From an uncultured Acholeplasmataceae bacterium (lineage in GTDB: Bacteria; Bacillota_I; Bacilli_A; Acholeplasmatales; Acholeplasmataceae), in NCBI GenBank assembly GCA_927441705.1, contig CAKMKH010000017.1:24529-88528 (forward strand): a DNA stretch of 64,000 nucleotides. The letters are read 5' to 3'. The notes under the pieces are model-generated. The model did no database searches. It was not told where the DNA came from and saw nothing but the letters and a program-made list of their open reading frames with translations. Positions 26,555 to 34,947 of the stretch are shown here, in pieces. Made by a program: the position numbers and the translations under genes. Position 1 is the first letter of the stretch. Each line of letters begins with the position of its first letter.

Positions 26555-27493
26555 ATGCTAGACAAAAAAAGTAATAAGCTATCGTTATTAACGATATTAG
26601 TTGGAACAATTTTACTATTTGATGTTGGTACAATCATATCAAATATATATATTGCCCCAATTTTAGAAGGTTATGGTTTACCCGATATTTTCATATATTT
26701 GAAAACAATTATCTTCTTATTCATCTTCATTATTTTGCTATTGTGGCAAAATAACCATACGTTTAATTTTACGAAGTCAAGTTTAAGAATTATGGTTTAT
26801 CTGGGATTCTTTACAATTGTTGCATACTTCTTCAGTTTATTCATGTATAAGTATATTTTAATTTATGATACAGCTGAAATTATAAGAAACAACATTCTTT
26901 ATGGAAACCCTAATCTGGTATTTGATTTTTCTGCAATGAACTACAAAACTTTGTCTTATATCTCTACCATTTTTGGAGGATTTAATTCAGAGGCTATCCT
27001 ATTTGTTGAAGCTCTTGCTTTTCAAGCACTTTTATTTAAGACAAAAGATTTAGAAATCCTAGAAGAAAAGAAACATCAATATGATATTTTCCTTTTTGAT
27101 CCTTTAGTTCCAATTCTATTTATTATTGCCAGTCTTGTTGCATTCTTATCTATAAATATATTTACTTTTAGATATGATGACTTAGGCTCAATCGAAATGG
27201 GTATCTCAATTTTTGGATTTATTGTTGCACTATCTGGTATTTCTCCAGCGTTAAACTTATATAAATCTAGAAGTGATGCTGTATCAAAATCATTTTTCAA
27301 AGGTACATACAAACTCTTACTTATTCTAACTGTTGTTTCAGTTCTTACATTTATCTCTTTAGTTGTAATAAATATTTTATTTATTGACCTAGGTAGAGGT
27401 AGCTACAGAATTATCACATCATTTATCGGTTTGATTGTAAGTATTGTTTTAGGTGTTAAAATATACTTAAAAATGAGTTTAGATAATAAATAA
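26555..27493 (+). CDS. Multi-pass membrane protein of unknown function
   Basis: 312 residues with about eight predicted membrane helices (near 10-28, 45-63, 78-102, 138-160, 180-203, 215-235, 247-272, 280-303). No family recognised; aromatic and isoleucine-rich throughout. AGGTG precedes ATG 26555 and TATAAT lies at 26525-26530. It is downstream of the structured RNA, but that RNA ends with its own terminator. Confidence 0.7.
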   Translation: MLDKKSNKLSLLTILVGTILLFDVGTIISNIYIAPILEGYGLPDIFIYLKTIIFLFIFIILLLWQNNHTFNFTKSSLRIMVYLGFFTIVAYFFSLFMYKYILIYDTAEIIRNNILYGNPNLVFDFSAMNYKTLSYISTIFGGFNSEAILFVEALAFQALLFKTKDLEILEEKKHQYDIFLFDPLVPILFIIASLVAFLSINIFTFRYDDLGSIEMGISIFGFIVALSGISPALNLYKSRSDAVSKSFFKGTYKLLLILTVVSVLTFISLVVINILFIDLGRGSYRIITSFIGLIVSIVLGVKIYLKMSLDNK

Positions 27494-27498
27494 CTAGT

Positions 27499-27533
27499 AA
27501 AGAGCTTTATCACTAGATAAGGCTCTTTTTATA
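27499..27533 (+). terminator. Terminator of the 26.6-kb membrane gene
   Basis: AAAGAGC(T)TTATC pairing with GATAAGGCTCTTT, then T-run. Confidence 0.85.
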
Positions 27534-27544
27534 TCTAGATATTA

Positions 27545-27574
27545 CAAAAAAAGTGCTCTTCGCAGAGCACTTTT
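27545..27574 (-). terminator. Terminator of the opp operon
   Basis: AAGTGCTCT and AGAGCACTT around a 4-base loop, minus-strand T-run, just after the 27.6-kb gene. Confidence 0.9.
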
Positions 27575-27579
27575 ATCAT

Positions 27580-28314
27580 TTATAAAACTTTTTTAATTTC
27601 TTCAAGATGATATTTATAGTAAAGGCTTGGACTATATGTATCCGAATACAACATGACTGCAATATTAGATGGTCTATAAAGTCCTACATTAATCGTTGAA
27701 ATGATATAGTGTTTTGTTCTTACAAAAAGAATTTCTTTAATTTGATCTCTTGTTTTATCGTCTAATTCACTAATTTCTTTAATTTGTGTAATGATAATGC
27801 GATTAACTTTTTTCTTTTCTCTAAATAGTTCATCTCTAAGTTTATTGATTTCATCATCAACTCGATCTAAATAGAAATCAGCATTTTTATTTTTGATGTA
27901 AACCATAACAGTTAAAATGTTGTTTCTAAAGATCTGTTTGATATGATCTTTACTGATTTTATAGTAAATGATGTATGTTTCTGTATCTTGATAGCGATCA
28001 TAGTTATTTTTTCTAAATATGTCTTGTGCCTGATTAAGATTTGCTAAATGATTAATTGGTATGGGACTGCCTTCATTAGATCGTATTTTAACTAAATATG
28101 ACATATGCGTAATTTGATCAAACTTATTTTTAAATAATCCCGTTATTAAAATCATCAATATAAACATAGCTATCAAAATCGAATAAATGATATTGTAGTT
28201 TACACCTAAATAAACCATAACTAAAACGCTAGCAACTATGATAGCAACAATAACTAAAATATATAAAATTAGTAATCGTAAGAATTGTCTATTAATCTTT
28301 TTGATATCACTCAT
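27580..28314 (-). CDS. Membrane protein of unknown function, opp operon distal gene
   Basis: 244 residues: two adjacent membrane helices (about 13-36 and 42-62) and a ~180-residue soluble, charged domain likely in the cytoplasm. No family recognised. Its ATG overlaps the preceding gene's stop (ATGA), so it is the last gene of the opp transcription unit, followed by a strong terminator. Confidence 0.65.
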   Translation of the reverse strand: MSDIKKINRQFLRLLILYILVIVAIIVASVLVMVYLGVNYNIIYSILIAMFILMILITGLFKNKFDQITHMSYLVKIRSNEGSPIPINHLANLNQAQDIFRKNNYDRYQDTETYIIYYKISKDHIKQIFRNNILTVMVYIKNKNADFYLDRVDDEINKLRDELFREKKKVNRIIITQIKEISELDDKTRDQIKEILFVRTKHYIISTINVGLYRPSNIAVMLYSDTYSPSLYYKYHLEEIKKVL

Positions 28315-28676
28315 GACATTGCTACCACCGTTAAAATAATACTTATGACTACGATTACTCCTGAAGCTATGAATGCTTCGAGGAATATTGTTGTTTTTAT
28401 CTGTACACTTCTTTCATCTTTATAGTCACTAAATTTTGGATAATTCTGTCTAAATGACGTGGAAACAAAAGATCTGAAAGCATAGTTGAAACCATGAAAG
28501 AACTTATAAGCCTGTGTCATCGCTATAATCGTAGGCAAAAATGTAATCATACCTATGACAAATAGTGCATTTGCTGCATTTCCAACAACGTATGTAGACC
28601 CATAAATCCAAAGATATAACAGAAATGATACAACAAGCAACATTAAGAAAATTAGTATTAATCTAAAAATTTTCAT
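28311..28676 (-). CDS. Small membrane protein of unknown function in opp operon
   Basis: 121 residues with three predicted membrane helices (about 4-27, 33-53, 97-119). ATG overlaps the oppF stop by one base and its own stop overlaps the next gene. No family recognised. Tight coupling suggests a role with, or produced in proportion to, the oligopeptide transporter. Confidence 0.65.
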   Translation of the reverse strand: MKIFRLILIFLMLLVVSFLLYLWIYGSTYVVGNAANALFVIGMITFLPTIIAMTQAYKFFHGFNYAFRSFVSTSFRQNYPKFSDYKDERSVQIKTTIFLEAFIASGVIVVISIILTVVAMS

Positions 28677-30145
28677 TATGATTTAGCTTGAGCCATGTAT
28701 TTATTGAATTCTTCTGTATTACATAATACAAAATGATCTGGTTCAATTTCTCTTAATATTGGTGTTTCTTTAGAATAGTCATGTGATTGTGCTGGGTTAT
28801 ATCTTTCAGTTTTACCTCTTTGTTGTTCAAAAAGTGGATCTGGTTGTGGAATTGAGGCCATTAATGAAAGTGTATATGGATGCATTGGATTATTGAAAAT
28901 CTTTTCTTTATCTCCAATTTCAACAATTTTACCAAAATACATTACAGCTAAGCGATCACTAAAGTACTTAACAACAGATAAATCATGTGCAATAAACATG
29001 ATTGTAATACCTTTTTGTTCTCTTAAATCATTAAGAAGGTTAATAACTTGTGCTCTAATTGAAACATCTAACGCTGAAATAGGTTCGTCAGCAATAATAA
29101 ATGATGGTTCTACAACAAGTGCACGTGCTATACCAATACGTTGACGTTGTCCACCACTAAATTCATGTGGATAACGACTCGCATGCTCAGGTACTAAACC
29201 AACTGTCTTAAGAGCTTCTTTGACTCTAACGTCAATTTCTTTTTCGTTTTTATATCCGTTAATTCTTAATCCTTCTGCAATAATTTCTTTAACTGTCATT
29301 CTTGGATTAAGCGATGCAATTGGATCTTGGAAGATCATTTGCATCTTACGCATTAACAATTTATTCTTGTGGATAAGACTATATTTTAGATTACCTAAAT
29401 CTTGTTTACGTCTTAAATTGTTAAGTTTTAATTCTTTTTTTGTATTATTAAAGTTTTCTACAAGATCTTTATGTTCTTCTTTAGCCTTTGCAAGAGCATC
29501 TTTATCATCTTTTGACAGTTGGTTTAAGTTTTTTTGAGATTTTTCTACTTGCGCTTCTAAATCCTTAACTTTAGCCTTCAGGTCAATTTCATGTTGATTA
29601 TACGTTTGATTAATTTGCTTGTACTCTGCATAGTTTTGAACATTTTTCTTGATTTCGCCAGCATCATCACTGATGACGCTCTCAAATTTTTTATCTTTTT
29701 TGGCTTGTCTATAAACTGTTAGAGATTCATTTTTAGATTTCTCGTATTCAGCTCTAACTTCAGTTAATTTTTCATCATGTAATTCTTTATTAATCACTTG
29801 ATTATTTAAACTTTGTTGAAGTTTTTCTAAAGCAGCTCTTTTTGTCTCTTTAGCATTACTCATGTTTTCTAAATGAGTTTTTTTAGCAGCTTTAACATCA
29901 CTTACGATACGCGTTCCATGAAAGAACACTTCTCCACCACTAGAATTATAAAGTTTGATGATAGTTCTTCCGGTAGTAGTTTTACCACAACCAGATTCAC
30001 CAACCAATGAAAAAACTTCGCCTTTATAAATCGTAAATGATACGCCATCAACAGCTTTGTTATACATTTTGTTGCGACCAGAACCTAATTTAAAATGTTG
30101 CTTAAGTCCCTCAACTCTTAAAATTTCTTCTCTTTTTTCGCTCAA
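28676..30145 (-). CDS. oppF: Oligopeptide ABC transporter ATPase OppF with coiled-coil insertion
   Basis: A 489-residue ATPase, against ~310-330 for typical OppF. Walker A GESGCGKTT (49-57), Q-loop MIFQDPIASLNPRM (about 270-284), signature FSGGQRQR, Walker B FIIADEPISALD and a C-terminal HPYT zone. About 180 charged, coiled-coil-like residues (about 83-262) are inserted between Walker A and the Q-loop. The start is TTG 30145 with GGTGA upstream, overlapping the oppD stop. It drives peptide uptake with OppD. Confidence 0.92.
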   Translation of the reverse strand: MSEKREEILRVEGLKQHFKLGSGRNKMYNKAVDGVSFTIYKGEVFSLVGESGCGKTTTGRTIIKLYNSSGGEVFFHGTRIVSDVKAAKKTHLENMSNAKETKRAALEKLQQSLNNQVINKELHDEKLTEVRAEYEKSKNESLTVYRQAKKDKKFESVISDDAGEIKKNVQNYAEYKQINQTYNQHEIDLKAKVKDLEAQVEKSQKNLNQLSKDDKDALAKAKEEHKDLVENFNNTKKELKLNNLRRKQDLGNLKYSLIHKNKLLMRKMQMIFQDPIASLNPRMTVKEIIAEGLRINGYKNEKEIDVRVKEALKTVGLVPEHASRYPHEFSGGQRQRIGIARALVVEPSFIIADEPISALDVSIRAQVINLLNDLREQKGITIMFIAHDLSVVKYFSDRLAVMYFGKIVEIGDKEKIFNNPMHPYTLSLMASIPQPDPLFEQQRGKTERYNPAQSHDYSKETPILREIEPDHFVLCNTEEFNKYMAQAKS

Positions 30146-31695
30146 TTTTCTTCACCTGCACTCGTAACTTTATTTGTTTTGGACTCATTTGCTCTTGCTT
30201 TTGCATCTGCCTTATATTTTGTTATTCTTTCTTGGATAATTTTAGGCATTTCAATCTTAGGTGCTTGTGGGTGTAAGAGCCATGTTGCAGCATAATGTGT
30301 CTCACTCACCTTAAAGAATGGTGGTTGTTCTTCAAAGTCAATCTTTAATGCAAACTGATTTCGATCAGCAAATGCGTCACCTTTAGGTGGGTATAACATA
30401 TCAGGAGGTGTACCTGGAATAGATAATAATTTTTCTTTAGTATCTAAGTCAGGAACACTTGATAATAGTGCCCATGTATAAGGGTGTTTTGGATCATAGA
30501 AAATATCACTTGCAGATCCATACTCAACTATTTTTCCAGCATACATTACAGCTACTCTATCAGACATATTCGCAACAACACCAAGGTCATGCGTAATAAA
30601 GATAACAGATAAGCCACGTTCTTTCTTAATCTTTTTAATAAGATCAAGAATTTGTTGCTGAATAGTAACATCTAACGCTGTAGTAGGTTCATCACAAATT
30701 AATAATTCAGGACCTGCTGTTAATGCAATCGCAATAACGATACGTTGTCTCATACCACCTGAAAATTGGAAAGGATATTGAGTAAAACGTTTTTCTGGTT
30801 CAGGAATACCTACTTCATTCATAATAGTGATCGCACGTTCATAAGCTTCTTTTTTAGTCACTTTAAAACGGCGTTTATATACTTCACTATGATTTTTTAA
30901 TTCTTCTTTAGCTTCTTGATAAGCTTTTAGTGTTGATTCATAAGTTGGACTTGATGCATCAAGTTTTGCTAAAGTGTCTTTTTTCTTATTAAGATCATCT
31001 TGAAGTGCAGCATATGAAACTTTTTCTTCTGCTTTTACTTCTGCAATTTCTTGTTTAATTTGAATTTTAGCAGCTTTTTTAGCTTCTAAATACTTAGCTT
31101 TTAAACCAGGAAGATCTTTTTTAAGTTCTTCAACTTTTTTATGTGTTTTTACTTTTACTGCTTTAATTTTTTCCTTTTTTTCAACTTTTGAAAGTTCATC
31201 ATTACGACTGATTTCAAAAACACGGACATCTTTATCTTTTTTAAGTAATTTTATTCTAGTTTCTAGATTTAAATAATCATGAAACTCATTGTGATATAAA
31301 TCTCTAAAGCGATTTTTGAAACGATGTCCACCAACAAGCATAGCCTCAGTAATTTGCTTACCAACTCTCATTGTAGGATTTAAACTTGATAGTGGATCTT
31401 GGAAGATCATACCAACTTTACTACCTCTAATTTTATGAAAGTTTTCTTCTGAAAGCTTAGCTAAATCTTGATTTGCATATAAAATTTCACCATCATCGAT
31501 ATTACCATTCTTAGCTAAAATACCCATAATCGCACGATTGGTTACTGATTTACCAGAACCTGATTCACCAACGATTGCAAGTGTTTCACCTTTGTATAGA
31601 TCAAATGAAATATCTCTAACTGCTCTAACTAATCCGTTAGGCGTTTTAAAAGATATGGCTAAATTATTAACCTCTAATATTTTTTCTTTATTCAT
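30142..31695 (-). CDS. oppD: Oligopeptide ABC transporter ATPase OppD with coiled-coil insertion
   Basis: A 517-residue ATPase, against ~340-360 usually. Walker A GESGSGKS (43-50), Q-loop IFQDPLSSLNP (about 97-107), signature FSGGMRQR (311-318), Walker B LLICDEPTTALD, C-terminal HPYTWALL and a proline-rich tail. About 155 lysine/glutamate-rich residues (about 124-278) are inserted in the helical subdomain, after the Q-loop, a different place from OppF. ATG 31695 fits GAGG better than the upstream GTG. One base after the oppC stop. Confidence 0.93.
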   Translation of the reverse strand: MNKEKILEVNNLAISFKTPNGLVRAVRDISFDLYKGETLAIVGESGSGKSVTNRAIMGILAKNGNIDDGEILYANQDLAKLSEENFHKIRGSKVGMIFQDPLSSLNPTMRVGKQITEAMLVGGHRFKNRFRDLYHNEFHDYLNLETRIKLLKKDKDVRVFEISRNDELSKVEKKEKIKAVKVKTHKKVEELKKDLPGLKAKYLEAKKAAKIQIKQEIAEVKAEEKVSYAALQDDLNKKKDTLAKLDASSPTYESTLKAYQEAKEELKNHSEVYKRRFKVTKKEAYERAITIMNEVGIPEPEKRFTQYPFQFSGGMRQRIVIAIALTAGPELLICDEPTTALDVTIQQQILDLIKKIKKERGLSVIFITHDLGVVANMSDRVAVMYAGKIVEYGSASDIFYDPKHPYTWALLSSVPDLDTKEKLLSIPGTPPDMLYPPKGDAFADRNQFALKIDFEEQPPFFKVSETHYAATWLLHPQAPKIEMPKIIQERITKYKADAKARANESKTNKVTSAGEEN

Positions 31696-31696
31696 A

Positions 31697-33637
31697 TTAT
31701 TCACTACCTCTCAACTGTGGATTTAATGCATCACGAAGAGCGTTACCAAACATATTGAAAGTAATCATTAGGATTGCAACAATAATTGTTGGAAATACAA
31801 CTAACCAAGTATTACCTGAAAGAATTTGTTCTTGCCCATCTTTTAGGATAACCCCAATTGATGTACCAGTTAATTCGATTGGCCCGATGGTTAATCTTTG
31901 TCCATTACCAATACCAAATCCTAAATATGATAAGTTAACTTCTAAGAAGATAACTGATGGAATACTTAGAATAACACGTGTTACAATAGTTCCTAAAGCA
32001 TTTGGCAAGATATGTTTGAAAATAATTCTACCGTCTGTCGCACCTAATGTTCTAGCTGCTAAAACATATTCTCTACCTTTGTATCGGTAGAACTGGAATC
32101 TTGTGACTTTTGCTGCTCCTATCCAACCGTCATAAATCATGAAGATTAGCAGAGCTAAGAAACCGGGACCAACGAGTACTGTAATGATACCAATCATCGT
32201 AATTTGCGGGAAACTTCCCCAAATATCCAAGAATCTTTCCATGAGCATATCAACTTGACCACCATAATAAGCACTTGTAGCACCCCATATAACACCTAAA
32301 ACGATGTTAATAGCTGCTGCCATGAAACCTAGTAATAATGATGTTCTAAGCCCTAGCCAAATAAGTGTAAATAAATCTTTACCAAATACATCAGTACCAA
32401 ATAAGAAGAATGGAACATTTTCAAAACCTAGTGCATAAGTACCTTCAACCATAACAAAGTAATTTGTATTAGTTTTTCCTGTACCTGGAACTAAGACTGT
32501 TTCTTTTCCTGTTACTTCTGTGATTGGAAATCCTTCACCGAAAGTCCATTGGTTAGGAACATCACTATATTCTATTGATTCTTCCATGCCTGGATTGTCA
32601 GCTAATAATCTTAGATACTCAGATTCACCAATGGTTTGTGCACGATCTCTAAATAATGCTGCATATGAATCATAGACAAATGAAGCTCTTGTCATCACTG
32701 CATCTTCTCTGCTAAAACGTCCATTTTCAAGTTGTGAATCAATTACAAATATTGGCGCAACCGCTAGTGGATAGCCACTAAATTCAGCAGTTACTTCACC
32801 GTTATATAAAATGCTAACAGAATTTAATGTTATAAATTCACTACCATTTTCGCTAGTTTCTGGTAATTTATGTCTTAAAACTATATATCCTGTTGAAGTT
32901 GCTGTTAAAGTATCCATAGGATTGATTGATTTCACACCAGTTGTAGAAATCTCGCCTAATTTTACAAGTTCATCATAAGATTCAAAATCAGCAGGGATAT
33001 TACTTGTTGAAAAATAAACTTCTAAAATACCTGTAGTATCTAAATCAGTGATATCTATTTCAATTGTCGAACCGTTTGTTAACACAAATGGTGTGTATTC
33101 GAATTCTTCAGTTGTTAGGTTATATTCACTATTTGCAATAACAATACCATAAGCTATTTTTTCAAAATTGACATATAAAACGTTTGTTCCACCAACATAT
33201 TTAGCATCGCGTTCTGTTCCAACAATAGTATCATTTGTAAGAGTATCCATATAAATGAACTCTTTTTGGAAACGGTCAGTTGGATAGCCAAGACCCGTAA
33301 CAGGATCAATGGTATCGTAATCAATAGGTTGATTTAAATATTCATTTGTTCCATCTAAAATACCAATTTTTTCTAAAATTGGAACTCTTGGTGGTAATGT
33401 TTTTAATTGTGAGTTCGTTTGCGAATATAAACGCTCAGGTGTAAGGATAGGTACAAAAATTGACATCAGAATAAATATAGCTAAAATTATTGTAGCAATT
33501 ACATTATATTTATTCTTTGTAAATCTAAGCATAGCATCTTGAAAATAGCTTAATTGTTTTGTCTTAAGCGGTTTATCAAGTAATCTTTCGTCTTCTTGGA
33601 CTAATTTAAAATAATCTTTTGAGTATTCTTTTTCCAT
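31697..33637 (-). CDS. oppC: Oligopeptide ABC permease OppC with large extracellular insert
   Basis: A 646-residue permease, about twice the usual ~300. One N-terminal helix (about 45-66) is followed by ~340 residues predicted outside the membrane, then the normal OppC core beginning FLFGTDVFGKDLFT (about 412) with five helices and the EAA loop (EYVLAARTLGATDGRIIFKHILPN). The insert has beta-rich, Ig/lectin-like stretches (IEIDITDLDTTGILEVYF) and may help dock OppA or peptides. ATG overlaps the oppB stop. Confidence 0.93.
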   Translation of the reverse strand: MEKEYSKDYFKLVQEDERLLDKPLKTKQLSYFQDAMLRFTKNKYNVIATIILAIFILMSIFVPILTPERLYSQTNSQLKTLPPRVPILEKIGILDGTNEYLNQPIDYDTIDPVTGLGYPTDRFQKEFIYMDTLTNDTIVGTERDAKYVGGTNVLYVNFEKIAYGIVIANSEYNLTTEEFEYTPFVLTNGSTIEIDITDLDTTGILEVYFSTSNIPADFESYDELVKLGEISTTGVKSINPMDTLTATSTGYIVLRHKLPETSENGSEFITLNSVSILYNGEVTAEFSGYPLAVAPIFVIDSQLENGRFSREDAVMTRASFVYDSYAALFRDRAQTIGESEYLRLLADNPGMEESIEYSDVPNQWTFGEGFPITEVTGKETVLVPGTGKTNTNYFVMVEGTYALGFENVPFFLFGTDVFGKDLFTLIWLGLRTSLLLGFMAAAINIVLGVIWGATSAYYGGQVDMLMERFLDIWGSFPQITMIGIITVLVGPGFLALLIFMIYDGWIGAAKVTRFQFYRYKGREYVLAARTLGATDGRIIFKHILPNALGTIVTRVILSIPSVIFLEVNLSYLGFGIGNGQRLTIGPIELTGTSIGVILKDGQEQILSGNTWLVVFPTIIVAILMITFNMFGNALRDALNPQLRGSE

Positions 33638-34737
33638 TATTTTTTAGCCCCCATTCTGATTTGTGGATCGATAATGCCATATGTTAAGTCAACGATCAGA
33701 ACTGTAATTAGACCAATAGTGCCATAAAATGCACTTGAAGCCATAATAACATTATAATCATAGTTACCTTGTGCTAAAGCTTGTAAGGTAACACGACCAA
33801 CACCTGGAATACCGTAAACTCTTTCCAAAATAAACGAACCACCTAATAAGGCTGCGAAAGAACTTATTATGATTGGAACCATTGGAACTAATGAGTTTCT
33901 AATTGCATGTCTTAAAACAGCTTGAGTATGACTCAAACCTTTAGTTTTCGCTAATAAAACAAATTCCGAAGTTAATACTTCTGAAAGTTCAGCGCGTAAT
34001 AGACGAGTTAAACCAGCGATTGCAGGTAGACCTGCAGCAGCTACTGGAATTACAAAGCCTACAGCAATTTCCCTAAATGATTGTAGGGCAACCAACGGGA
34101 ATCTAGATGGTAAAAATCCACCCATTTGATAACTAAATATTATAATTAATAACAAAATAAATACTAAACTTGGTACAGATAAAAATACCATGATTACAAT
34201 CTGCATAATATTATCTACTATAGTATCTTTCTTTAAAGCTGCAATAATACCAAAAGCAAATCCAAATGGTAAGTAAAACAGCAATGTAGCGATATTTAAA
34301 TAAAATGTTATTGGCATTCTTTCAGCAATTATTTTAAATGCTGGATAATTTACTCTTACTTTTGTGGATGTACCCCAATCCCAATCAGTAAGTACATTGT
34401 CTAGCCATCTTATATATTGTTGAGGAATTGGCACTCTATAAAAGACCTTTAATACGTTACTATCCCTTACAGGTTCAACAATAAATACAGTTTTATTAAT
34501 ACCTGGATCATTTGCACGAATACTGTTAACGATAGCTACTTCTTCAGGGTCATTTTTATCATAGTATTCCGCAATATAATAACCGTCAGAGACTTGTTTT
34601 TCTAGCCATGTGTCTTTGTCTTCATTTTTAGTTGGTGGATATTCAGGGGCAAGTTTCAGCAACATAAAGGTAATTGTTAATGTTGTGAAAAGAATAATGA
34701 ATATCCAAATAACTCTTTGAATAATGTATTTTGTCAT
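33637..34737 (-). CDS. oppB: Oligopeptide ABC permease OppB
   Basis: A 366-residue permease with an N-terminal helix, an extracellular segment of ~100 residues (about 30-130) that is longer than usual, five further helices and the EAA motif (EFVLLAKTKGLSHTQAVLRHAIRN). AAGGAAGAG precedes ATG 34737. First permease gene; separated from oppA by a hairpin. Confidence 0.94.
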   Translation of the reverse strand: MTKYIIQRVIWIFIILFTTLTITFMLLKLAPEYPPTKNEDKDTWLEKQVSDGYYIAEYYDKNDPEEVAIVNSIRANDPGINKTVFIVEPVRDSNVLKVFYRVPIPQQYIRWLDNVLTDWDWGTSTKVRVNYPAFKIIAERMPITFYLNIATLLFYLPFGFAFGIIAALKKDTIVDNIMQIVIMVFLSVPSLVFILLLIIIFSYQMGGFLPSRFPLVALQSFREIAVGFVIPVAAAGLPAIAGLTRLLRAELSEVLTSEFVLLAKTKGLSHTQAVLRHAIRNSLVPMVPIIISSFAALLGGSFILERVYGIPGVGRVTLQALAQGNYDYNVIMASSAFYGTIGLITVLIVDLTYGIIDPQIRMGAKK

Positions 34738-34764
34738 TTCATCTCTTCCTTACTTTTTTCATTT

Positions 34765-34773
34765 ATTATATCA
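34765..34773 (-). promoter_or_regulatory. Possible secondary promoter before oppB
   Basis: Extended -10 TGATATAAT on the minus strand with poor -35. Confidence 0.35.
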
Positions 34774-34848
34774 TAATTCATGTGTTATTACACCATATTT
34801 ATGAAATAAATATAATAGCACATGAATTTGATATATAAAGCATAATAA

Positions 34849-34886
34849 GGGGGGCCATATGTACATGTAATCCTATATGGCTCCCC
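34849..34886 (-). other. Strong hairpin between oppA and oppB
   Basis: GGGGGGCCATAT and ATATGGCTCCCC (12 positions, one mismatch or wobble) enclose a 14-base loop. No proper T-run follows on the minus strand, so it probably acts as an attenuator or mRNA 3'-end stabiliser that lets oppA be made in excess. Confidence 0.75.
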
Positions 34887-34947
34887 TATTACTTTATTTA
34901 ATTATTTTATAAATTGTATCTATTTATTACTGTGTTAGATCAGTTAA

